DNA from: Pseudomonas laurylsulfativorans
GTDB taxonomy: Bacteria; Pseudomonadota; Gammaproteobacteria; Pseudomonadales; Pseudomonadaceae
Direction: 5' to 3'
Assembly (NCBI RefSeq): GCF_002906155.1
Contig: NZ_MUJK01000001.1
Location: forward strand, 1-64,000
DNA: 64,000 bases
Under the pieces are notes generated by a model, which did no database searches, was not told the origin of the DNA, and worked only from the letters and a program-made list of their open reading frames with translations. Position numbers and translations under genes: made by a program. Below are positions 36,983-43,885 of the stretch, piece after piece; within the stretch, counting starts at the first letter, position 1; each line of letters opens with the position of its first letter.

Positions 36983-37285
36983 GCTGAAGGGGGCCCCGCT
37001 GTAGCGTAATGCTGTTCAGTTAAGGACTCTGTAGGAGCGAGCATGCTCGCGATGGACTCAAGAGCGCAGCGTTTAGTCAGTAAACACGCGTTATCTTTAA
37101 CGACCATCGCGAGCAAGCTCGCTCCCACAGAGGCGATCGAGTCCGGGGCAGGGGAGTTGATTGATAGACGGTCTGCTATTCACCGATTGGCTGATCCAGA
37201 TTAATGCCCGCTCGAATATCTGTTGACCTGACTGTCTCGTACCAACAGACTTTTCGTCTTTTGTGTACTTCTAAAGGTCCGTCTG
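36983..37285. other. Intergenic region with REPIN and promoter of the glycine-zipper gene
   Basis: Holds the REPIN at 37029-37130. TTGACC near 37223 could be part of a promoter for the gene at 37286; no clear operator. The palindrome found before the next three units is absent here. Confidence 0.45.
37029..37130. repeat. REPIN with conserved spacer
   Basis: Arms CTGTAGGAGCGAGCATGCTC (from 37029) and GAGCAAGCTCGCTCCCACAG (to 37130). The spacer GATGGACTCAAGAGCGCAGC...ACGCGTTATC...AACGACC is nearly the same as in the copy at 1342-1456, although the arms belong to a slightly different REP variant. Confidence 0.92.
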
Positions 37286-37717
37286 ATGCGTAAATCATTC
37301 ACTGTCGTTGCATTAAGCCTGCTTGTATCGCAGTACTCCCTTGCCGGCGAAGCCACCAACACAGCTATCGGTGGCGGTGTCGGCGGCGCCCTTGGCAGCG
37401 TGGTCGGTCAGGCTGTGGGAGGTAGCACTGGCGCTGCGATCGGAGCCGGCGTAGGTGGCGCAGCCGGCGGTGCAATGACCGCGAAGAGTGGCAAGAAGAC
37501 CGAATCAGCTATTGGCGGAGGTCTCGGAGCAGCGGGTGGTCAGGTCATCGGCAGCAGTGTCGGTGGTTCCACCGGTGGCCTGATCGGCGCTGGTCTGGGT
37601 GGCGCAGCAGGTGGTGCGATCGGCAACAATATGGCCGATGACAACGACCACCACGATTCCGACTACAAGCATAAGAATAAACACAAGAATAAACACAAGA
37701 ATAAACATCACGACTGA
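37286..37717 (+). CDS. Secreted glycine-zipper protein with Lys/His-rich tail
   Basis: Protein of 143 residues. A signal peptide (about 1-20, ending SLAGEA) is followed by two blocks of glycine-zipper repeats (GGGVGGALGSVVGQAVGGSTGAAIGAGVGGAAGG and a near copy at about 76-110), a pattern that packs helices in or on membranes. The end is highly charged: DDNDHHDSDYKHKNKHKNKHK, encoded by a short tandem repeat (AAGAATAAACAC). Such proteins are usually linked to the outer membrane or cell surface. No partner is certain, but it opens a run of low-complexity secreted proteins continuing to 43.4 kb. Function unknown. A GGGGAGCG/CGCTCCCC stem at 37761-37783 may end its transcript. Confidence 0.78.
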   Translation: MRKSFTVVALSLLVSQYSLAGEATNTAIGGGVGGALGSVVGQAVGGSTGAAIGAGVGGAAGGAMTAKSGKKTESAIGGGLGAAGGQVIGSSVGGSTGGLIGAGLGGAAGGAIGNNMADDNDHHDSDYKHKNKHKNKHKNKHHD

Positions 37718-38138
37718 TCGCGGGTGCCGAGACAGAGTATTTGAAAGCTTTGTTTCAACAGGGGAGCGGGCATAACGCTCCCCTATGGGTTACATGAAGT
37801 TCACTCCAACCGGACGCAGGCCCCTTTGCGGTGCTGCCTGCGTCGCCCTCACGTCTCGGTGATCACCCGGGGCAGACGCCTGTCGTCCACCCATCCTTCT
37901 TCCAGGCCCCAAAGGGGCTATCGATGTTCAGTGGCTTGCACAAAGCCGTCTGTCAGCTTTCTCCTGCGCGGATTGACCCGGAGCCAAAAAGGGCTAACTT
38001 ACATTGTGTGGGAAAAAATCCCACGCAAAAAAAATTCAAGATCGTCTGTAAGTTTGACGGGTTACTCCCAAGCCGCTCCCGGATCGCAACGCGAACTGCG
38101 TTGGTACTGCTCGCGGTAAATCACCAGGAGAATGCACG
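37718..38138. other. Intergenic region and 5' leader before the first glycine-rich gene
   Basis: No gene. Contains the stem at 37761-37783, another perfect inverted repeat GACGCAGGC (37813-37821) / GCCTGCGTC (37836-37844), and the promoter-operator at 37973-38026. If transcription starts near 38007 the leader is about 130 bases. Confidence 0.5.
37973..38026 (+). promoter_or_regulatory. Promoter with GTGGGA-N5-TCCCAC operator (site 1)
   Basis: TTGACC (37973-37978), 16-base spacer, TAACTT (37995-38000), then the 17-base palindrome GTGGGA-AAAAA-TCCCAC at 38008-38024, followed by GC. The palindrome covers the expected transcription start. Layout and sequence repeat almost exactly at site 3 (42325-42377). 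It precedes the glycine-rich gene at 38139. Confidence 0.8.
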
Positions 38139-38828
38139 ATGAACACTTACCTGCTTTTCAAGAAAGGTTTACTGGCGCTGGCAATCGGTGGCGTCCTCTC
38201 GGCTTCCACCGTTTTGGTACCAGACTCCATTTCCCATGACTCGAGCGCCTATGCCAAGGATGGTGGTGGTGGTGGTGGTGGTGGTGGTGGTGGTGGTGGT
38301 GGTGGTGGTGGTGGCAACGGCGGTGGCGGCGGTAACGGCGGCGGTGGCGGCAACGGTGGTGGCGGTGGTGGAAGCCACGGTGGCAACGGCGGTGGCGGCA
38401 GCGGCAGTGGAGGCCACGGCGGTGACGGCGGTGGCGGAAGCGGCAGTGGAGGCCACGGTGGTAACAGCGGCGGCAACGGCGGCAACAGTGGCGGCGGTGG
38501 CAACAGTGGAAGTGGCGGCAACAGTGGCCATAGCGGCAGCGACCATGGCAGTGGCAATGGGAATTCAGGCCATGCCAGTTCTGGAAACTCGAACTCGGGT
38601 CGCAGTGGTACCCATGCAGAACCGGGTGACGACCATGGCGTTCACGTCGGTGGCGAGCCAGGTGACGATCACGGCGTTCACGTCGGCGGTGAGCCAGGTG
38701 ACGATCATGGCGTTCATGTCGGCGGTGAGCCGGGTGACGACAATGGCGTCCATGCTGGCGGTGAGCCGGGTGACGACAATGGCGTCCATGCTGGCGGCGA
38801 ACCCGGCGACGACAACAGCCGGACCTGA
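38139..38828 (+). CDS. Secreted glycine-rich repeat protein
   Basis: Protein of 229 residues, function unknown. A signal peptide (LLALAIGGVLSASTVLVP, cleavage probably after AYA at about 38) is followed by 18 consecutive glycines, then Gly/Asn/Ser/His blocks to about residue 150, then five to six copies of a 12-residue repeat of type GGEPGDDHGVHV, drifting to DDNGVHA. The polyglycine is encoded by 17 GGT triplets (38262-38312). The signal region is nearly the same as that of the gene at 42546, so the two are paralogues. Acidic-histidine repeats could bind metal, which is only a guess. ATG 38139 follows CAGGAG. Controlled by operator site 1. Most likely a surface or matrix protein. Confidence 0.82.
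   Translation: MNTYLLFKKGLLALAIGGVLSASTVLVPDSISHDSSAYAKDGGGGGGGGGGGGGGGGGGNGGGGGNGGGGGNGGGGGGSHGGNGGGGSGSGGHGGDGGGGSGSGGHGGNSGGNGGNSGGGGNSGSGGNSGHSGSDHGSGNGNSGHASSGNSNSGRSGTHAEPGDDHGVHVGGEPGDDHGVHVGGEPGDDHGVHVGGEPGDDNGVHAGGEPGDDNGVHAGGEPGDDNSRT
38262..38312 (+). repeat. (GGT)17 trinucleotide repeat
   Basis: Seventeen perfect GGT triplets inside the glycine-rich gene. Perfect short repeats of this length are prone to slippage; changes in whole units would lengthen or shorten the polyglycine tract without breaking the frame. Confidence 0.95.
38620..38818 (+). repeat. 36-base coding tandem repeat
   Basis: About five and a half copies of a 36-base unit (type GAGCCAGGTGACGATCAYGG...) coding for the GGEPGDDHGVHV-like repeat. 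The later copies change CAC/CAT to AAT and GTC to GCT in step, showing recent duplication in two blocks. Confidence 0.9.
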
Positions 38829-38840
38829 AGCGGCCTGATG

Positions 38841-38878
38841 ACCTCATACAAAACCCTGCAGAGCGGTTTTGTATGAGG
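38841..38878 (+). terminator. Strong hairpin after the glycine-rich gene
   Basis: CCTCATACAAAACC and GGTTTTGTATGAGG form a perfect 14-pair stem around CTGCAGAGC. A T-rich tail is missing, so it may act as a transcript stabiliser or processing site as well as a terminator. Confidence 0.65.
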
Positions 38879-38902
38879 CACGGCAAAAAAGCGCCAGCAC
38901 TC

Positions 38903-38930
38903 ATGGGATTATTTCCCACGCAGCTATACT
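38903..38930 (+). promoter_or_regulatory. Operator site 2 overlapping the DUF6502 promoter
   Basis: ATGGGA-TTATT-TCCCAC at 38903-38919 is the same palindrome with one end base changed. A TATACT -10 box lies at 38925-38930, so here the palindrome covers the -35 position instead of the start point. It precedes the DUF6502-DUF5666-barrel operon. Confidence 0.7.
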
Positions 38931-38957
38931 GGGGTTAACTGTCCAGGAATGCGCTGA

Positions 38958-39800
38958 ATGCAATCGTCTACCTTGCCCACCTCGCTCCTCAAAGCCCTGC
39001 GGCACGTCATGCGGCCGCTGGTGCGCCTGATGCTGCGCAAAGGCGTCACCTATCTGGTGTTTGCCGATCTGCTCAAGGAGGTTTTTGTCGATGTGGCGGA
39101 CCGTGAGTTCCGTCTGGACGACAAGGCACCCACCGACAGTCGCATCAGCCTGCTTACCGGCGTGCACCGCAAGGACGTACGGCGTTTGCGCAACACCAGC
39201 GACCCCGCATCTTCGACGCTTCCAGAAAACATCACCTTCGGTGCGCAACTGGTCAATGCCTGGACCTGCGCACCCTTCTGCAACGACGCCGGCCAGCCAC
39301 TGCCGCTGCCTCGCTTGGCCAGCGTCGGCGGCGAGCGTTCCTTTGACGCCCTGGTGGCGAAGGTCAGTACGGATATCAGGGCGCGGGTGGTGCTGGACGA
39401 GTGGTTGCGCCTGGGGGTCGTGCGCCTTGACGAACAAGAATGCGTGCACCTCGAAGCCCAGGCCTTCGTGCCGCAAAAGGGCTTCGATGAGAAAGCGGCT
39501 TACCTGGGGCATAACCTGCACGATCATGCCTGCGCTGCGGTACACAACCTGAGCAGTGAAGGTCCGGCCTTTTTTGAACGCAGCGTCCACTATGACGCAC
39601 TGACCCCGATGAGCGTCGAGGCGTTGCGCGAGGCCGTTGCCAGCGAGGGGATGCAGGCCCTGTTGAGTTTCAATCGACTCGCCGCCGAGCTGGAATTCCG
39701 CGATCTGCCCAGCCTTGAACAGCGCCAGCGCATCACGGTCGGCCTGTACTTCTACACTGAAGCTTCCGATCCCGACTTACCAACGGCTCCCAAGCCATGA
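38958..39800 (+). CDS. DUF6502 family protein, possible DNA-binding regulator
   Basis: Cytoplasmic protein of 280 residues without signal or membrane segment; recognised as DUF6502 from its N-terminus (SLLKALRHVMRPLVRLMLRKGVTY). Residues 30-78 read like a helix-turn-helix: YLVFADLLKEVFVDVA, then TDSRISLLTGVHRKDVRRLR, a basic helix of recognition-helix type. The rest is mixed helix and strand with no known motif. It is the first gene of an operon; its stop overlaps the next start (ATGA). Because an operator palindrome stands before it and before two neighbours, it is my candidate for the regulator binding that palindrome. That role is inference; no function is established for the family to my knowledge. 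Confidence 0.75.
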   Translation: MQSSTLPTSLLKALRHVMRPLVRLMLRKGVTYLVFADLLKEVFVDVADREFRLDDKAPTDSRISLLTGVHRKDVRRLRNTSDPASSTLPENITFGAQLVNAWTCAPFCNDAGQPLPLPRLASVGGERSFDALVAKVSTDIRARVVLDEWLRLGVVRLDEQECVHLEAQAFVPQKGFDEKAAYLGHNLHDHACAAVHNLSSEGPAFFERSVHYDALTPMSVEALREAVASEGMQALLSFNRLAAELEFRDLPSLEQRQRITVGLYFYTEASDPDLPTAPKP

Positions 39801-41392
39801 CCATCAATCTGCACCTGATTCGAGCCGTTGCCCTCACTCTGGGCCTCGGGTTTGCGACTGTGTTGCAAGCCGCCCCAGCCTGCGTGAGCGAGAATGACGC
39901 GGGCGCAATTGAGGTACCGGTCATCCAGGCTCCGGGTGGCACCGGCGGTACGGGCGCGGCGCCTGGTGGCATGGGCGGTACCGGCATCAGTACCGACAAC
40001 GGCGGGGTGGGCGGTACGGGCGCGCCGCTCAAAAAACGCCCTGGCGGCATTGGCGGCACCGGTGCCGTTGCAGGCGGCGTGGGTGGCACGGGCATCAGCA
40101 ACGACAACGGCGGGATCGGTGGCACCGGCATTGTCGGCACCATCACCGGATTCGCCTCGATCTGCGTCAATGGCGTGGAAGTGCACTTCAACAAAAACGT
40201 TCCTGTCAGCGAGAACGGCATTGCCGCCACCAGCACCCGCCTGGCAGTCGGCCAAGTGGTTGCCGTGCAAGCGTTTAATTCCAGCCGTGGTCTGGAGGCC
40301 GGGCGCATTTCGATCCTGCACGTCTACGAAGGCCCTTTGACGGCCTTGCCTCGAGCCTCCCTGCCTATGCGTGTCATGGGGCAACCGGTACGCCTGGCCA
40401 GCGGCGCCCAAGTCGCTGCCGGTCTGCGTCCGGGTGATCCCGTACGGGTCAGTGGGCTGCGCGATGCCCGTGGTGAAGTGGTGGCCAGCCGCATCGATCG
40501 GGCGCCCGGCCTCAAGGAGGCCAGTGCCATCGGCCCGGTGGATCGCAGCGGTTATCTGCAGGGACTCAAACTCAGCAATCACCCAGGGCCGGCGCAGGAA
40601 ATGCTGGTGCGCGGCCAGTGGTCTGGCCGCGAGCTGGACGTCAGCCAAAGTCGCCCCGACCCGAGCCTGCCCTTCATTGGCCGGGCACACAATGCGGTGA
40701 TCGAGGGCCTGGTACAGGGCCGGCAGGACCGCCATTTGGTGGTGGGTGGCTTTAATGTGACGCTGGCGCGCGACACCACGTTTGTGGGTGTGCAGTCTTC
40801 GGAACTGGCGCTGGATCGACGCGTGCGGGTCATCGGCGTGTTCAGCGGCGCACGGGACATACAGGCCACGCGTATTGAATTGCCCCGCGAGCGCTCCGAT
40901 TCGCCAGCCAGCAACCAGCACGGGCGAGTTCGAAGCGGCGAGCAAGCGTCCGACGACTCGAGTGGTTCGGGCAACTCGGGCAACTCGAGCGGCTCCAACA
41001 GCTCCGGCAACTCGGGGCATTCGGGGAGCTCGGGCAGTGACAGGAGCGGCCGCTCCGAGAACGAGGGCAGCGTTGTCGACGATACTCGTCACGGGGGCAA
41101 TGACAGCCATGGCGGTAGCGACAATATAGAACGCGTGGATGTGGACAAGTCCGGTAAGTCAGAGCGTATCGAGAAGGTCGATCAATCCGGCAAAGTCGAG
41201 AGAGTGGAGAGGGTAGAGAAGGTAGAGAAGGTAGAGAAAGTCGAACGTCCGGAGAAAGTCGAGAAAGTTGATCGGCCAGAAAAGGTTGAGAAGGTCGACA
41301 AAGTTGAGCGGCCAGAAAAGGTCGAAAAAGTCGAGAAAGTCGAGAAAGTCGAGAAGGTTGAAAAAGTCGACCGCTCTGGCAAGTCGGGTTAA
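39797..41392 (+). CDS. Secreted DUF5666 protein with GGxGGTG repeats and charged VEK tail
   Basis: Protein of 531 residues, exported by a signal peptide (about 1-25, VLQAAPA). Residues 45-115 are Gly-rich repeats of type PGGxGGTGxxxxNGG. From about 116 to 365 come repeated small beta domains of DUF5666 type (GTITGFASICVNGVEVHFN, GQVVAVQAFNSSRGLEAGRI, LRPGDPVRVSGLRDARGEVVASRI, GVFSGARDIQATRIEL). Residues about 385-440 are Ser/Gly/Asn-rich, and the last 75 are near-perfect EKVEKVxRP repeats, likely a long charged helix. Its start overlaps the DUF6502 stop by four bases, so translation is coupled. Probably periplasmic or surface-exposed; role unknown. Confidence 0.8.
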   Translation: MTINLHLIRAVALTLGLGFATVLQAAPACVSENDAGAIEVPVIQAPGGTGGTGAAPGGMGGTGISTDNGGVGGTGAPLKKRPGGIGGTGAVAGGVGGTGISNDNGGIGGTGIVGTITGFASICVNGVEVHFNKNVPVSENGIAATSTRLAVGQVVAVQAFNSSRGLEAGRISILHVYEGPLTALPRASLPMRVMGQPVRLASGAQVAAGLRPGDPVRVSGLRDARGEVVASRIDRAPGLKEASAIGPVDRSGYLQGLKLSNHPGPAQEMLVRGQWSGRELDVSQSRPDPSLPFIGRAHNAVIEGLVQGRQDRHLVVGGFNVTLARDTTFVGVQSSELALDRRVRVIGVFSGARDIQATRIELPRERSDSPASNQHGRVRSGEQASDDSSGSGNSGNSSGSNSSGNSGHSGSSGSDRSGRSENEGSVVDDTRHGGNDSHGGSDNIERVDVDKSGKSERIEKVDQSGKVERVERVEKVEKVEKVERPEKVEKVDRPEKVEKVDKVERPEKVEKVEKVEKVEKVEKVDRSGKSG

Positions 41393-41494
41393 ACAGTGCA
41401 GGCATGATGCACTTTTGCCATAAGTCACTAGGCTGTGTAAGTCACGCAACAAAGCATGCGTGTGAACTTCGATGACGCAAGACACGAGGTGAAC

Positions 41495-42244
41495 ATGGAC
41501 CCCAAGCGCATCCTGCTCGTCGGTTGGCTTGCCAGCCTGGCCTTGCCGGCCCTGGCCGATACCTTCTCGACCTCGATCGGAACCGACTACTCTCGGGGCG
41601 ATTATGGCACTGGCACGACTTCCGAAACCTGGTACGTCCCGCTGGTGGGTAAGTACGAAACCGGTCCCATGACCTACAAGCTCACGGTGCCCTGGCTGCG
41701 CATCACCAATCCATCGGTCGGCCCTGACGGTGAGCCGTTGCCCGGCGGGTGCGACAAAGTGGAAAGCGGTTTGGGCGACACTGTCGCCGGTGCCGACTAT
41801 GCCGTGCTTGACGGCAACATTGGCGGACTGTTCGTGGACCTGATCGGCAAGGTCAAGTTGCCCACCGCCGACGAAGACAAGTGCCTGGGCACCGGCAAAA
41901 CCGACTATTCCGCCCAGGTCGATGTCGCCAAGGCCTTCGGCCGGGTGACCGGGTTCGCCACCCTGGGCTGGAAAAAATTCGGCGACCCGTCGGGTTCCGA
42001 CTTCGACAACCCGATATTCGCCGGCCTGGGTTTGGCCATGCCCGTGTTTGCGCGCACTTCGGCGGGGGTGTCCTACGACTGGCGGCAGAAGGTCGTTTCC
42101 ACGGGCGACCAGATCAAGGAACTCACCCTCTTCCTCACGCATAAGCTCAATCAGAACTGGAAGTTTCAGTTATATGCCGTCAAGGGGTTTTCCGACGCCA
42201 GCCCGGATGCCGAGGCTGGGCTGGTATTCACCCACACCTACTGA
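41495..42244 (+). CDS. Predicted outer-membrane beta-barrel protein
   Basis: Protein of 249 residues with a signal peptide (ILLVGWLASLALPALADT) and alternating hydrophobic strands through the whole length. The last strand ends in aromatic TY (GLVFTHTY), slightly unlike the usual terminal Phe. ETWYVPLVGKYETGPMTYKLTVPWLRI and the final LTLFLTHKLNQNWKFQLYAVKGFSDASPDAEAGLVF recall the transporter-annotated barrels similar to phenol-pathway MetA. ATG 41495 behind ACGAGGTGA; the frame is open to 41456. It follows the DUF5666 gene by 102 bases and probably belongs to that operon, so it could export or anchor the secreted partners. Confidence 0.75.
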   Translation: MDPKRILLVGWLASLALPALADTFSTSIGTDYSRGDYGTGTTSETWYVPLVGKYETGPMTYKLTVPWLRITNPSVGPDGEPLPGGCDKVESGLGDTVAGADYAVLDGNIGGLFVDLIGKVKLPTADEDKCLGTGKTDYSAQVDVAKAFGRVTGFATLGWKKFGDPSGSDFDNPIFAGLGLAMPVFARTSAGVSYDWRQKVVSTGDQIKELTLFLTHKLNQNWKFQLYAVKGFSDASPDAEAGLVFTHTY

Positions 42245-42545
42245 TACCCGCCTGTTTCCCTGCACTGATGCGTTTCACCGCATCGGCCCGGGCCATCGCC
42301 TGCGTTAGTCCGGATGTTCGGTCGTTGACACCCGGGCTGACAGAACTAACCTATAGGTGTGGGAATATTTCCCACGCGTAGATGCTGACTGGCTCTGAAG
42401 GATCGTTCGGAAAGCGCAGTTGCTCGTTATTGCTGCAGGTTAATGGCCGTGCCGGTTGGCTGGCCGCCCCAATGGGCGGCCGGGAACTCACTGGACATTG
42501 CGTTCGATACGGACATGACTACGCAACTCCAAACGGAGGTGCATC
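42245..42545. other. Spacer and 5' leader before the second glycine-rich gene
   Basis: No gene. Contains promoter-operator site 3 at 42325-42377. If transcription begins near 42358 the leader is about 185 bases, and includes an inverted repeat GCCGGTTGGC...GGGCGGCC around 42450-42483. Confidence 0.5.
42325..42377 (+). promoter_or_regulatory. Promoter with GTGGGA-N5-TCCCAC operator (site 3)
   Basis: TTGACA (42325-42330), 16-base spacer, TAACCT (42347-42352), and GTGGGA-ATATT-TCCCAC at 42359-42375 followed by GC. The block CTAACyTAyA before the palindrome is shared with site 1. It precedes the gene at 42546. Confidence 0.82.
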
Positions 42546-43442
42546 ATGCTTCTCAAAAAATGTTTGTTGGCCCTGGCAATAGGTGCAGTCCTGTCTGCAT
42601 CGACTGTGCTGGTGCCCGATGACATCGGTAGTTTCTCCAGCGCGTATGCCAAAGATGGCGGCAGCGGCGGTGGGGGCGGTAACGGAGGCAGTGGCGGTAA
42701 CGGCGGTAACGGCGGTGGCTCCGGAGGTGGCGGTCACGGTGGTGACGGCGGAGGCGGCCACGGTGGTGGCAGCGGCGCTGGCGGGAACAGTGGTGGTCAC
42801 GGAGGCGGCAGTGGCTCCGGCAGTGGAGGCTCAGGAGGCTCAGGAGGCTCCGGAGGCGGTGGACACGGTGGTAATGGCGGCGGCGGTAACGCTGGCAGCG
42901 GCCATGGCGGTGATGGTGCCGCAGGGCATGGCGGCCCGGGGCGCGGCGACGCTGACAATGGTGGTGTTGCCGGACACACAGGCCAAGGTAATGCACGTGG
43001 CAATAATAATGCTGACAACAATGCCGCAGACGCAGCCAGGGACGCTGCCAGAAATGATGCGAATGCAGCCAGGGACACTGCCAAGGCTGATGCAGATGCT
43101 GCCCGGGATGCTGCAAGAGCTGACGCAGATGCAACCAGAGATGCCGCCAGGGCTGATGCGGATGCTGCCCGTGACGCCGCAAAAGCTGCTGGCGTAGCCG
43201 GTGCGGATGCAACCCGAGATGCAGCCCGGGCCGCCGCAGATGCGGCCAGGGATGCCGCCAAGGCAGACGCGGATGCAGCCAGAGATACAGCCAGGGCTGC
43301 CGCGGATGCTACCAGGAACGCCGCCAAAGTAGATGCGAACGCGGCAAGAGAGGCGGCCAAAGCCGAGGCCAGGGCAGCCAGGCAGGATGTGGCGGATGCC
43401 CCAGACGCCCCGGATGTAGACGTGCCTGAGGTACAGAACTAG
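42546..43442 (+). CDS. Secreted protein with glycine-rich domain and 11-residue helical repeats
   Basis: Protein of 298 residues, function unknown. The signal peptide (CLLALAIGAVLSASTVLVP...AYA) nearly repeats that of the gene at 38139. A glycine-rich stretch with His, Ser and Asn fills about 38-160. Residues about 160-280 are an Ala/Asp/Arg-rich helix built from about ten units of 11 residues (consensus ADADAARDAAR or AAADAARDAAK), a hendecad pattern as in LEA-type desiccation proteins and right-handed coiled coils. It ends with DAPDAPDVDVPEVQ. ATG 42546 has GGAGGT upstream. Under operator site 3; ends at a perfect hairpin terminator. It may be a surface or periplasmic protective or structural fibre; this is inference. 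Confidence 0.82.
   Translation: MLLKKCLLALAIGAVLSASTVLVPDDIGSFSSAYAKDGGSGGGGGNGGSGGNGGNGGGSGGGGHGGDGGGGHGGGSGAGGNSGGHGGGSGSGSGGSGGSGGSGGGGHGGNGGGGNAGSGHGGDGAAGHGGPGRGDADNGGVAGHTGQGNARGNNNADNNAADAARDAARNDANAARDTAKADADAARDAARADADATRDAARADADAARDAAKAAGVAGADATRDAARAAADAARDAAKADADAARDTARAAADATRNAAKVDANAAREAAKAEARAARQDVADAPDAPDVDVPEVQN
43020..43385 (+). repeat. 33-base coding tandem repeat (hendecads)
   Basis: Imperfect 33-base units (type GCAGATGCNGCCMGRGATGCNGCMARG) encode the 11-residue helical repeat. Copies differ mainly at third positions and in Ala/Thr swaps, so the repeat is maintained by selection on the protein. Confidence 0.85.
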
Positions 43443-43504
43443 GCCTGTACGCTACGCAACGGCAGGCATACCCGTAGAAAACGTCCCGGCAGTTTGAAGG
43501 ACGT

Positions 43505-43547
43505 ATAAAAAAAGTCGCAAACCCTGCAGGGTTTGCGACTTCTTTTT
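43505..43547. terminator. Bidirectional terminator
   Basis: AAGTCGCAAACCCTG and CAGGGTTTGCGACTT make a perfect 30-base palindrome (43512-43541) flanked by an A-run and a T-run. It ends the glycine-rich gene on the plus strand and the small gene at 43597 on the minus strand. Confidence 0.92.
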
Positions 43548-43596
43548 GCCATCGTGTTACGCGGTCCGAAACATCGACCGGGACGCGCTACACAGA

Positions 43597-43803
43597 TCAG
43601 CCGTTGGTGCTATTGGCTGCCTTGGCCTTGCTTTGAGCTACAGCGGCTTCAGCCTTCTGTTTCTGCGCTACCTGGAAGGCTTCCATCGAAACTTTCCGGG
43701 ACGCCTCCATGCGATTGAAATTCTTGTCACCACCACCGGTGGCCATCGCCAGGGAAGACACGGTCAGAGCGGCGATTACGAAGAGAGCTTTCATGGATTT
43801 CAT
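43597..43803 (-). CDS. Small secreted protein, PtrA-N-terminal-like
   Basis: A 68-residue protein: signal peptide MKSMKALFVIAALTVSSLAMA, then GGGDKNFNRMEASRKVSMEAF and a Gln/Lys/Ala-rich helix. The post-signal GGGDxxFxRM pattern resembles small Pseudomonas periplasmic proteins annotated with the PtrA N-terminal domain; I am not certain of the match. ATG 43803 has GAGGA eight bases upstream, and the longer frame from 43860 overlaps the neighbouring spacer. Lies 83 bases after the membrane protein gene on the same strand and may share its transcript. Function unknown. Confidence 0.68.
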   Translation of the reverse strand: MKSMKALFVIAALTVSSLAMATGGGDKNFNRMEASRKVSMEAFQVAQKQKAEAAVAQSKAKAANSTNG

Positions 43804-43885
43804 TTGGGTATCCTCAAGGGAGAAAGTGAGAGTTAGTAAACAGTTAACAACGGAATTCATTGGCTAAAGCTGAACGCGCTTGGCT

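Noticed and set aside
37718..38138. Riboswitch in the leader of the glycine-rich gene
   Set aside because: Several stems are present, but I could not match any known riboswitch core.
38620..38818. Regular 36-base repeats, considered as a CRISPR array
   Set aside because: Repeats are contiguous without unique spacers and encode an in-frame protein repeat; no cas gene is near.
38158..38919. Antisense frames rich in His, Pro or Thr opposite the glycine-rich gene
   Set aside because: They arise from reading the GGT/GGC repeats in other frames; signal peptide and ribosome site are only on the plus strand.
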